From the NCBI RefSeq assembly GCF_002343915.1, contig NZ_NETK01000001.1, positions 62,001-126,000 on the forward strand: DNA of 64,000 bases, read 5' to 3'. Below are positions 11,379 through 19,143 of the stretch, piece after piece; within the stretch, counting starts at the first letter, position 1, and the number at the start of each line of letters is the position of its first letter. The notes under the pieces were generated by a model. It had not been told where the DNA came from, did not search any database, and saw only the letters and a program-made list of their open reading frames with translations. The DNA comes from Nannocystis exedens (GTDB lineage Bacteria > Myxococcota_A > Polyangia > Nannocystales > Nannocystaceae). Made by a program: the position numbers and the translations under genes.

Positions 11379-11396
11379 CATGTCCCGAAGGACATG
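11379..11396. repeat. Perfect CATGTCC-N4-GGACATG palindrome
   Basis: Two 7-bp arms with loop CGAA, 19 bp beyond the operon terminator. It is one of the cleanest single copies of the element in the window. Confidence 0.9.
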
Positions 11397-11514
11397 CAGC
11401 GACGCGCCGGTCGTGCCGACGCGGCCCCCGAGCGGCGCTCCATCGCGCGCCTCCGCGGCGACGCGACTGGCGCGGAGCCGCGCCGTCGCGCATGCTCGCG
11501 GCGGAGACCTCGCC

Positions 11515-11937
11515 ATGCCCCAGACCTACCACGGCAGCTGTCACTGCGGCGCGATCCGCTTCGAGGCCGACATCGACCTGTCCCGGGGGATCCGCAAGTG
11601 CAACTGCAGCTTCTGCTGGAAGCTCGGCTACCGCAAGGCGCTCGTGCCCGACGAGGCCGTGCGCACGACGGCCGGCCAGGACGCCATGAAGGACTACCAG
11701 CCGACCCCGCTGCACTGGCCGCCCGGCGACATCCACCACTACCACTGCGGCCGCTGCGGCGCCCACGTGTTCTCGCGCGGCTACCTCGAAAAGGAGATGG
11801 GCGGCCACTTCTGGGCCGTCAACGTCGCCTGCCTCGACGACGCCACCGAGGAGGAGCTGGCCGCCGCGCCCGTCATCTACGAGGACGGCAAGCGCGACCG
11901 CCAGGACCAGCCGCCGGCGATCACCGCATACCTCTGA
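11515..11937 (+). CDS. GFA-family (CENP-V fold) zinc protein
   Basis: This 140-residue protein has the zinc-binding pattern of the glutathione-dependent formaldehyde-activating family: CHCGAIRF near residue 9, CNCSFCWKLG near 30, and CGRCGAHVFSRGYLE near 77. Members bind two zinc ions; many are not formaldehyde enzymes, so the substrate cannot be assigned. The ATG at 11515 is preceded by GGAG at good spacing. It is a single-gene unit with a terminator-like hairpin just downstream. Confidence 0.9.
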   Translation: MPQTYHGSCHCGAIRFEADIDLSRGIRKCNCSFCWKLGYRKALVPDEAVRTTAGQDAMKDYQPTPLHWPPGDIHHYHCGRCGAHVFSRGYLEKEMGGHFWAVNVACLDDATEEELAAAPVIYEDGKRDRQDQPPAITAYL

Positions 11938-11944
11938 CGGCAGC

Positions 11945-11970
11945 GCGTTCGCGGCGAGCGCCGCGAACGC
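11945..11970. terminator. Bidirectional hairpin between convergent genes
   Basis: A perfect 11-bp stem (GCGTTCGCGGC) with a GAGC loop lies between the GFA gene on the plus strand and the TPR gene and its relic on the minus strand. There is no clear U-tract on either side. Confidence 0.65.
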
Positions 11971-11977
11971 GAGGGCC

Positions 11978-12070
11978 TGACCCTCGCGCGAACGCCTCGA
12001 GCGCCGCCTGCGGCGCCTCGTCGGCAAACACCTTCGCCAGCGTCGCCGACAGCTGCGGACGCCCCTCGCC
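11978..12070 (-). pseudogene. Relic copy of the 3' end of the adjacent ParA-like/TPR gene
   Basis: These 93 bases align with 12071-12169, the last 33 codons of the neighbouring gene, and abut it directly. In the shared frame the relic still reads ATLAKVFADEAPQAALEAFARG, against ATLAKVIADEAPQAALDAFARG in the intact gene. The intact stop TGA is TCA here, and two codons are missing near the 5' end. The substitutions are conservative, so this looks like the tail of a diverged paralogue left after a deletion or unequal exchange. It is not a fresh duplication. Confidence 0.8.
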
Positions 12071-13774
12071 TCACCCTCGCGCGAATGCGTCGAGCGCCGC
12101 CTGCGGCGCCTCGTCGGCGATCACCTTCGCCAGCGTCGCCAACAGCTCCGCCTGCGGATGCCCGTCGCCTCGCGCGCGCGCCACGTTCGCCGCCAGGTCC
12201 CAGCCCGGCGAGCGCACCCCGGCTGCCAGCGCCGCGAGCAGCTGCGTCAGCGCGTCGGGGCACAGCTCCGGCGCGTGGGCGAACGCGTAGAAGCACAGCT
12301 CGCAGCGCAGCGCCGACGCCGGCTCCGACGCGTCCAGCGCGCGCGCCAGCAGCTCGCGGCCCTCGGCCGCGCGGCCCTCCGCGAACAGCAGCCGGGCGAA
12401 GTTGCCGAGCAGGTTGCCGTCGTCCGGCTCGACCGCCAGCGCCCGGCGGTACAGCGCCTCCGCGCCCGCCATGTCAGCGAACGCGCTGACGCGGAAGTTC
12501 GCGTAGTTGCCGAGGTGATGCGCGTCCTCCGGCGCCCGCGCGATCGTCTCGCGGTAGGCCGCGTCGGCCCGCGCCGCGTCGCCGCGGACCAGCGCGAGGA
12601 AATTGGCGTAGTTGCCGCGATGGTCCGCGTCCTCGCCGTCGATCGCCAGCGCCCGCTGATAGCACGCCTCGGCCAGGTCGTGCTCGCCGCACACGTCGCT
12701 GAGGAACGCCGCGAAGTTGCCGAGCATGTCCGCGTGGTCAGGCGCCTCTGCCAAAAATTTCTCGTAGAAGCCGCGCGCCAGCGGATTGCCGGCCCGGTGC
12801 AGCGCCGTGGCGAAGCTCGCGTGGACCGGCGCATCGGCCGGCAACGCCTCCACCAGCAGCGCGAACACCGGATCGCTGGCGCCCGGCGCCGCGTGCTCGC
12901 GCAGCCAGCCCAGCGTCACCGCCAGCGACGCGCCGCTCGGTTCGATCACCTTCGCCAGCCGCATCAGCGACACCACGCGCGGCCACGCCTCGTCGGCGAT
13001 CGCCGCCGCGACCGCGGGGAGGATCGATCGCCCCTCGAACCCCGCGTCGATCAGCAGCACGCGCGCCAGCTCGACGTGCGCCGCGTGGAGCGGCCCGCGC
13101 TCGCTCGCCCGCTCGTCCAGGGCCACGCGCGGGTGCTGCGGGACCACCAGCGACAGCTCGAGCCCCGCCGCGCGCGCCGCCGCCTCGCGCGTCGCCCTCA
13201 GCTCGTCCTCGCCGACCGGCAGCGGGCTGCCGACCACGCGCGTCGCCAGCCCCGCCTCCTCGCAGCGGCGCCGCAGCTCGGCGGTGCCGGCCACGTGCTG
13301 GCGATCGAGCGCCGTGAACAGCACCACGCGATCGGCGAGCGCCCGCACCCCGCGCTCGGCCGCCCGCGACGCACCGGCCGCCGCGTCGATCAGCACGAGG
13401 TCCGCCACCTCGGCCGCTACGATCGCCCGGCGCAGCTCGCCCCACGCCACGTCGCGCGCCTCGGCCGTCCACCCGTCCAGCCGGTCCCAGTAGCTCGCAT
13501 CGAGGCGCCCCGCCGGCAGCACCCGCAGCCCCTCGCCGAGGGGCACGCACCGCTCGACCAGCGCCTGGACGCCGCCCCGCGCGACGGCCCACTCGACCAG
13601 GCCTTCGCCGTCACTCCCGACGATCCGCGTCAACCCCGGCGACTCGAGGTCGAGGTCCACCAGCAACACCCGCAGCCCGCGGGCCGCCAGCACACGACCG
13701 ACGCCCCACACCGCCAGCGTGCGCCCCACCCCGCCGTGAGCCGACCAGCACGCGATGAACGACGGCGTCCGCAT
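12071..13774 (-). CDS. ParA/MinD-like ATPase domain fused to TPR repeats (HGGVGRT variant)
   Basis: This 567-residue protein opens with a SIMIBI-type ATPase domain (about 1-240). The deviant Walker A reads AHGGVGRT, where ParA/MinD have KGGVGKT, so both usual lysines are replaced (His and Arg). LLVDLDLESPGL supplies the A' aspartate, and LVLIDAAAG a Walker B-like strand. From about 335 to 540 there are TPR-like repeats with recurring GNYANF and GNFARL. Proteins with a GGVGR loop plus repeats are known in myxobacteria, but their role is unclear; a partner-sensing regulator is plausible. It is a monocistronic minus-strand gene with a relic of its tail immediately downstream. Confidence 0.8.
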   Translation of the reverse strand: MRTPSFIACWSAHGGVGRTLAVWGVGRVLAARGLRVLLVDLDLESPGLTRIVGSDGEGLVEWAVARGGVQALVERCVPLGEGLRVLPAGRLDASYWDRLDGWTAEARDVAWGELRRAIVAAEVADLVLIDAAAGASRAAERGVRALADRVVLFTALDRQHVAGTAELRRRCEEAGLATRVVGSPLPVGEDELRATREAAARAAGLELSLVVPQHPRVALDERASERGPLHAAHVELARVLLIDAGFEGRSILPAVAAAIADEAWPRVVSLMRLAKVIEPSGASLAVTLGWLREHAAPGASDPVFALLVEALPADAPVHASFATALHRAGNPLARGFYEKFLAEAPDHADMLGNFAAFLSDVCGEHDLAEACYQRALAIDGEDADHRGNYANFLALVRGDAARADAAYRETIARAPEDAHHLGNYANFRVSAFADMAGAEALYRRALAVEPDDGNLLGNFARLLFAEGRAAEGRELLARALDASEPASALRCELCFYAFAHAPELCPDALTQLLAALAAGVRSPGWDLAANVARARGDGHPQAELLATLAKVIADEAPQAALDAFARG

Positions 13775-13870
13775 GCGCGACTCTTACCGCGCAAGACCCC
13801 GTCCGCGCTCGTGCCTCGCCCTCGCCCCCGCGTGCGCTTCCCCCGGTCGCCCGCCCCGCCGCGTCTCCGA

Positions 13871-14134
13871 CATGTCCCAGGAGACATATAGCCCCGCGCT
13901 CCTCCGCCCGCCTTACCGGCCCTGTCGCTCGGCGGTCGACAAACCGGCCTCATTCGCCGCCGGCGCACGGCTGCTCTTTACGCCATGTCTCCGGGGACAT
14001 CCGGACCTTGCCCGCGCTCGCGAGCCCGTCGTGCACGGCTGATCTTTCCACCATGTCCATGAGGACACCTCGAACCTCGGCGCTCGCGCGCTCCCCGTGC
14101 GTGGCTGCTCTTTCGACCATGTCCACGAGGACAT
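13871..14134. repeat. Palindrome plus three 66-68-bp direct repeats in the 13775-14252 gap
   Basis: The gap of 478 bp holds one CATGTCC-type palindrome at 13871-13888. Three longer direct repeats follow, each a GCACGGCTGCTCTTT-like lead of about 20 bp followed by a palindrome: 13965-14000, 14033-14068 and 14099-14134. Spacing is 68 then 66 bp. Flanks are conserved as well as the palindrome, so this is a local amplification. I see no gene here. Confidence 0.85.
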
Positions 14135-14252
14135 CTCGAACCTCACCGCCGCATCGACCGATGAGTCGGACGGCCAGAACGCCGTCGTCCCGCGCAGCCG
14201 CGCAGCTCCTCCGAGTCACCGGGCGCCCGCGCAGCCCCACAGACTCCCCGAG

Positions 14253-16691
14253 TCAGCCACGCTCCTGCTCGCCCGCGCGAGCCGCCCGGGCCGCCACGTG
14301 CGCCCGGCGATCCTCGCGAGCCCACCGCGCCAGCGCCCCCAGCAGCCCGAGCGCGGCCAGCGGCCACAGCGGCGCCAGCGGGTCGCGCCGGGCCTTGCGT
14401 TCCGCCCACGTCGCCGGCCGCTCCCACGCGAACCGCAGCGATCCGGCGGGCGCCGGCGCCAGCCCGTGCCTCGCCCGCACCTCCGGGGCCAGCTGCGCGA
14501 ACGGCTCGTCCGCACAATCGACGCGCATCAGCACCCGCGCCTGCTGCTGCCCCGCGAAGTGCTCGCGCAGGTCGGAGCCCGGCAGCGGCAGCGGCGCGCG
14601 CAGGCCCTCGAGCAGCACCTCGCGCGGCGGCTCGCCGGCGTGCTCGAGCGCCCAGCGGCGGCACAGGTAGCGCGCGTGCCACTGCGCCAGCCGCTCGCGC
14701 TGCCCGAGCACGTTGTCGGCGATCTTGCGCCAGCGGTCGTGCCACGGGTGCGGCCGCGGCAGGTCGTCCACGCGCTGCGGCTCCTCGCCGAAGCGATGGC
14801 GCACCCCGGCCGCGTCGACCACCGTCGCGCGCAGCAGCTGCTGGTCGCGCGGCGGATTGGGCGCGAACATCGACCACACCTGGCTCGTGAAGCTCAGCTC
14901 GATCCACGGCCCCACCAGCGTCCGCGCCTGCGCTCGCCACGGCAGACCGGGCCACGCCGGCAGCTGCCACACCAGCAGCGCCACCACGTGGTACGCGACC
15001 AGGCCTCCCGCCGCCAGGCGCCCCGCCGGCCCGTGCGCCCACGGCTCGGGCAGCGCGACCGCGGCGCCTCGCTCGCGCCGCGCGATCCGCCAGCCCGCGA
15101 TCGTCAGACCTGTCCCCGCGGCCAGCCACGCCGCGTGCCACGCCCGCGCCCCCGCCCCGCCGATCAGCGCGATCGCCCCGCCGGCCAGCACCACCATGCC
15201 GGCCCCCCCGATCGCCCACCCCGGCAGCGCCGCCGCGTCGCGGTGCTGGTGCGGCAGCGACGGGTCCTCGCAGGCTGTCTCTTCGCGCAGGTGCTCGGGG
15301 ACAGGTACGCCCCGCCGCGCCAGCCCGCCCAGCGCTCGCCGCAGCGTCGCCACCGCCCACGGACCTGCCCCACAGACCAGGTAGGCCGCCAGCGTCGCCG
15401 GCGCGAACGCCCCGACCGCCAGCAGCGCGTGGTTGCCGAGGTGGAACAGCGCCCCGAACCCGAGCCACCACTTCGGCGCCAGCGGCCCCGCGGCCAGCCG
15501 CCGCGCCGCCGCCCCCGCCCGCGGCCCCGCGATCGCCACCGCCGCGCACACGGCGGCCAGCACCGCCAGCGCCGCGGCGCGCTCCGCCGCCCCCGGGGTG
15601 CCTGGCTTTTCGACCAGGTCCATCGGGACAGCCGCGGCGATCGCCGCCGCCCCCGCCAGCCCGCCCCAGCACAGCCGGGCCGCCGCGCTCGCCGGCCCGC
15701 GCAGCGCCGGCGCCCCCGAGCGCCCCAGCGCTCGCGCGGCCAGCCCGACCAGCACCAGCGGGAACAGCCGCTCCCACCACATCACGCCCCAGCTGGCCAG
15801 GCGCAGCGGCCACGGCCCGACCGCCGCGATCGCGGCCGACATGTCCCAGCGGACATACGTGTCGCGCAGCAGCACCAGCAGCAGCGCGTCGCCCGTCTGC
15901 CACGCCGTGCCCGCCTTGGCCCAGCCGTTGGCCGCGTAGCACAGCGCCAGCTGGGCGGCGATCAGCGCCTGCGGCCAGGCCGGGATCCGGCGATAGATCG
16001 CCGCCAGCCCGCGCGGCGCCGCGGGCGACGGGGCCGCGCCCGCGCCCGCACCTGGCCCCGAGGGCATGCTCAAAAGGCCACGTCGTCGCAACGCCCGGCA
16101 GCGCCGCCAGTTGTCGACGCTGTAGGCCGCGCCGCAGCGCGACCACGTCAGCAGGAACAGGAACGCGCAGAACACCTGCTCCCCGCCCCAGTGCGCGTCG
16201 CCGCGGCGCAGCAGCCCGGCGTAGAGCAGCCACGTGGCGATCGCGCTGAGCCGCGTGCGAAAGCCCAGCGTGAGCGCGAGCGCGGCCGCGAGGAGCAGGC
16301 CGAGGTGTACGGCCACCCCACCCGGGCTGTCGCCGAAGTACAGCGGCGACCACCGGCCGCTGCTCACGAACTCGGCCACCGCCCAGGCGTCGCGCGGGCC
16401 CGCGGGCTCGCGCACGCCGTCGCCGAAGCCGACCAGCGCCCCGCGGCCCATCAGCTCGGGAACGGCGGCCCGGGGCACGATCCCCTCGTCGGAGAACAGA
16501 TACGGGGCCAGCGGCGCGATCTCGAGCAAGCTGACGAGTAGACAGCAGCCGAACGCGATCCGGAACAGCGCCAGCGGCCGCGGATCGACGGCGCGCAGCA
16601 GCACGCGGCGCAGCCCCTCGCGGTGCAGCGCGACGAGGCCGACGAGGCTCGCGGCCGTCAGGGCGAGCGCCACCGCGAGTCCCGCAGACAC
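14253..16691 (-). CDS. HTTM-domain multi-pass membrane protein
   Basis: This 812-residue integral membrane protein resembles the HTTM (horizontally transferred transmembrane) family related to vitamin-K gamma-carboxylase. The N-terminal DPRPLALFRIAFGCCLL, the GFRTRL turn and many hydrophobic helices up to about residue 590 fit that family, as does the SQVWSMFAPNPPRDQQLL segment in the soluble C-terminal third. Carboxylase activity is not implied. Palindromic elements lie inside the gene, one at 15840-15857 encoding RWDMSAA and another near 15603-15632 encoding VPMDLVEKP. The GTG at 16691 is the only start near the first helix; no clear ribosome binding site precedes it. Confidence 0.82.
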   Translation of the reverse strand: MSAGLAVALALTAASLVGLVALHREGLRRVLLRAVDPRPLALFRIAFGCCLLVSLLEIAPLAPYLFSDEGIVPRAAVPELMGRGALVGFGDGVREPAGPRDAWAVAEFVSSGRWSPLYFGDSPGGVAVHLGLLLAAALALTLGFRTRLSAIATWLLYAGLLRRGDAHWGGEQVFCAFLFLLTWSRCGAAYSVDNWRRCRALRRRGLLSMPSGPGAGAGAAPSPAAPRGLAAIYRRIPAWPQALIAAQLALCYAANGWAKAGTAWQTGDALLLVLLRDTYVRWDMSAAIAAVGPWPLRLASWGVMWWERLFPLVLVGLAARALGRSGAPALRGPASAAARLCWGGLAGAAAIAAAVPMDLVEKPGTPGAAERAAALAVLAAVCAAVAIAGPRAGAAARRLAAGPLAPKWWLGFGALFHLGNHALLAVGAFAPATLAAYLVCGAGPWAVATLRRALGGLARRGVPVPEHLREETACEDPSLPHQHRDAAALPGWAIGGAGMVVLAGGAIALIGGAGARAWHAAWLAAGTGLTIAGWRIARRERGAAVALPEPWAHGPAGRLAAGGLVAYHVVALLVWQLPAWPGLPWRAQARTLVGPWIELSFTSQVWSMFAPNPPRDQQLLRATVVDAAGVRHRFGEEPQRVDDLPRPHPWHDRWRKIADNVLGQRERLAQWHARYLCRRWALEHAGEPPREVLLEGLRAPLPLPGSDLREHFAGQQQARVLMRVDCADEPFAQLAPEVRARHGLAPAPAGSLRFAWERPATWAERKARRDPLAPLWPLAALGLLGALARWAREDRRAHVAARAARAGEQERG

Positions 16692-16779
16692 CGGTTCAGT
16701 GTACCCGACGCCCGCCGCACCGCGCCGGCGCTGGCAGATTTTCTGGTCGCCCGTGCCCTCGATCTGCTAAGGTCCGGGC

Positions 16780-17352
16780 ATGTCTTCGCTTATCGATTGC
16801 CCCGAATGCGCCTGTCTGTTCCGCGCCTCCGACGCGACCTGCCCGTTCTGCGGCCATACGCAGCGTCACTCGCTCGGCTCGACGTGGGCCGCCGTCGCCT
16901 TCACCGCCAGCCTGGGAGTGATGGGCGCCGCTTGCCAGGTCGACCGCGACCTCGGCGACGAGACGTCGGCGACCGCCGGCGACCAGACGTCGACGAACAC
17001 CGGTGACACCGCCGACACCGCCGTCGACACCTCGCCGGCCACCGAATCGACCAACCCCGGCGGCGAGACGATCGACCCGACGATCACCACCACCTCCAGC
17101 GACGGCGCCACCTATGCCGGCCCCGACGAGGAGTGGACGACCTGGGGCGATACCACCACCACCACCACCGACACGTCGACGTCGACCACCAACACCACCC
17201 CGGGCACGACGACGACCACGACCAGCGCCACCAACGACTCGTCCGACGCCAGCACCTACGCCGGCCCCGACGAGGAGTGGACCACGACCGACTGGACGAC
17301 CAGCACGTCCGACGCCAGCACCTACGCCGGCCCCGACGACACAACCTTCTGA
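16780..17352 (+). CDS. Zinc-ribbon plus Thr-rich protein with YAGPD repeats
   Basis: This 190-residue protein has four parts. An N-terminal CPEC-x15-CPFC pair (residues 7-27) looks like a zinc ribbon. A hydrophobic segment (about 34-50) ends in GAAC, a poor lipobox, followed by a Thr/Ser/Asp-rich low-complexity stretch. Three copies of a motif (DGATYAGPDEEWTT, DASTYAGPDEEWTT, DASTYAGPDDTTF) then follow, the last at the C terminus. Thr-rich linkers are typical of exported Nannocystaceae proteins, but the regular Tyr-Ala-Gly-Pro-Asp repeat is not. A radical SAM/SPASM gene lies 303 bp away in convergent orientation, so the repeats could be a modification substrate; that is a hypothesis. Confidence 0.75.
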   Translation: MSSLIDCPECACLFRASDATCPFCGHTQRHSLGSTWAAVAFTASLGVMGAACQVDRDLGDETSATAGDQTSTNTGDTADTAVDTSPATESTNPGGETIDPTITTTSSDGATYAGPDEEWTTWGDTTTTTTDTSTSTTNTTPGTTTTTTSATNDSSDASTYAGPDEEWTTTDWTTSTSDASTYAGPDDTTF

Positions 17353-17391
17353 GCGCCCGCCTGCGCGCCTCGCCGGCGGCCGTTCGGGCCG

Positions 17392-17588
17392 CATGTCCCC
17401 ACCGACATGTCCCTGGGGACATGCGTCCATGGTTCGCCGCCGCCCTCGCGGCGTCCGCCCGCGCCGCATGCCCCGCGGACGTGTCCCCGTGGTCATGCGG
17501 CCATTGCTCGTCGCCCCGCCCCCGGTGGCCGTCGCCGTCAGATGTCCCGAAGAACACGTTCAAAAAACATGCCCTTCGGGCCATCGAC
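17392..17588. repeat. CATG 14-bp-step array in the 17353-17655 gap
   Basis: Half-sites at 17392, 17406 and 17420 are exactly 14 bp apart, giving two overlapping palindromes that share the middle CATG. Degenerate copies follow at 17466-17496 and 17541-17585. The array and the hairpin next to it fill most of the 303-bp gap between the convergent Thr-rich and radical SAM genes. Confidence 0.88.
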
Positions 17589-17614
17589 GCCATCGCCGCG
17601 GCGGCCGCCCGCAT

Positions 17615-17646
17615 CTCACGCCAGCGGGCGCGCTCGCCCGCGTGAG
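17615..17646 (-). terminator. Hairpin downstream of the radical SAM gene
   Basis: A 7-bp stem GCGGGCG/CGCCCGC with loop CGCT is extended by CTCAC/GTGAG, nine bases past the minus-strand stop. No U-run follows, so its role as a terminator is uncertain. Confidence 0.5.
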
Positions 17647-17655
17647 CCTCGCTCT

Positions 17656-18975
17656 TTACAGCGCGACCGTGTGCCCGGCCCCGTACGGCTCCTCGAGCCG
17701 CGACACCCGCGGCTCCTCGATCGCCACCGGCCCGTGCTTTTCCCGCAGCTCCGGATCGACGTGCTCGCGGATCACCCGGAACAGCCCGTTGTCGAACGAC
17801 TTGCCGCCGGCGCCGCGGATCTGCTCGATGCGCTCGCGCAGCCCGGCGCGGTCCATCATCAGCGCGCGGTGGTGGCAGAACGGGTTGTTGCCGGGGCGGC
17901 CGAGCAGCGGCTCGGCGGCCGCGGTGCAGCCGGCCATGCACGTCTCGGCGTAGTAGCACTCGCGGCAATAGCCCCACAGGTCGTCGACCGTGCGCGCGCG
18001 GATGTAGCCGAGCTGATACGACTCTTCCCACACCTTCTTGACCCCGTGGACGCGCCAGTTCCCGCCGATGTTGGTGCCGCCGCCGAGGCTCGGGCAGTTC
18101 TTGATCGCCCCGTCGCTCTCGATGCCCATCACCGACACCCCGGCCGTGCAGCCGCGCCAGTGCTTGCGCTGCGACTGCCGCAGGCGCCGCTCGAGCGGGC
18201 CGAAGTAGCCGAGGTTGTTGCCCGGCCACAGCCGGACCTTGCGGGCCTCGCAGCGGTCGAGCACCTGCTCGAGCGTGGCGAAGATGTCGATGAACATGTG
18301 CGGCTGCAGCAGGATCTCCGGGTGATCGGCCGCGTTGCCGTGCGGCACCGTGATCTGCAGCTGCCACGAATGGATGCCCTCGTCGGCCAGCAGCTCGAAC
18401 AGCGGCAGCAGCTCGTGGCGCGTCAGCGCGTTGATCTGGGTGTTGCTGGCGATCTTGCCGCCGGCCGCGCGGATCCGCCGCATCGCCGCGAACGCGCGCT
18501 GCCAGCTGCCCTGCACCCCGCGCAGGCGATCGTGGGTGGCCTCGAGGCCGTCGATCGAGAAGGTGACGCTGCCGATCCCCGCCTCGATCATCGCCTCGGC
18601 CCGCTCCTGCGTCAGGTTGAGGCCGCCAGTCGTCATCGTGCAGGCCATCCCGGCCTCGCGGATCGCCCGGATGATGAGGATGAAGTCGTTGCGCAGGTAG
18701 GCCTCGCCGCCGATCAGCACCACCTCGCCGCACCCGAGCTCCGCCAGCTCGCGCACCACCTTGAGGCACTCCTCGGTCGACAGCTCGTCGGGCCGCTTGT
18801 GGCCGGCCCGCGGCCCGCAATGCGCACAGTGTTGGTCGCACGCCAGCGTCAGCTCCCACACCGCCCAGCGCGGCGCCTTGGCCTCGCGGCGATCCTCGTG
18901 GGTCAGCCAGCGGTTGGCCGGCGCGGGCAACGAGGCGACCACGGGCAAACGACGGCGCACATCACTTAAGCTCAT
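17656..18975 (-). CDS. Radical SAM/SPASM maturase-like protein
   Basis: This 439-residue protein has the radical SAM cluster motif CDQHCAHC (CxxxCxxC, near residue 47) in a TIM-barrel domain with GGEAYLR and SIDGLEATHD. Its C-terminal SPASM domain is complete: CTAGVSVMGIESDGAIKNC, then CRECYYAETCMAGC with the exact CX2CX5CX3C spacing, and a last Cys in NPFCHH. Full SPASM domains hold two auxiliary iron-sulfur clusters and usually act on peptides or protein residues. The ATG at 18975 is clear. It lies 168 bp downstream of the vault-protein gene on the same strand and is convergent with the YAGPD-repeat gene. Substrate unknown. Confidence 0.9.
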   Translation of the reverse strand: MSLSDVRRRLPVVASLPAPANRWLTHEDRREAKAPRWAVWELTLACDQHCAHCGPRAGHKRPDELSTEECLKVVRELAELGCGEVVLIGGEAYLRNDFILIIRAIREAGMACTMTTGGLNLTQERAEAMIEAGIGSVTFSIDGLEATHDRLRGVQGSWQRAFAAMRRIRAAGGKIASNTQINALTRHELLPLFELLADEGIHSWQLQITVPHGNAADHPEILLQPHMFIDIFATLEQVLDRCEARKVRLWPGNNLGYFGPLERRLRQSQRKHWRGCTAGVSVMGIESDGAIKNCPSLGGGTNIGGNWRVHGVKKVWEESYQLGYIRARTVDDLWGYCRECYYAETCMAGCTAAAEPLLGRPGNNPFCHHRALMMDRAGLRERIEQIRGAGGKSFDNGLFRVIREHVDPELREKHGPVAIEEPRVSRLEEPYGAGHTVAL

Positions 18976-19143
18976 GGCACAAGCCTAACACGCGGGCCGC
19001 ACCGAGGCTCGCGCGGGCCCGAGCCGACGGCTCCGTGCGAGGTCGAAGCCTCACGACGTCGCTGACCCGGTCGCCGGCTCACCGCGACATCGCTGCCCCG
19101 GTCGCCGCACCCCACACACGGGCGCGGCGACCCGGCCCCACGC

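Noticed and set aside
14253..16691. Vitamin-K-type gamma-carboxylase activity for the HTTM protein
   Set aside because: The family relationship concerns the membrane domain only; I cannot identify the carboxylase catalytic residues.
18976..19143. Short repeated CGACxTCGCTGxCCCGGTCGCCG segments between the radical SAM and vault genes
   Set aside because: Two imperfect copies only, with no symmetry or partner; too little to call a repeat family.
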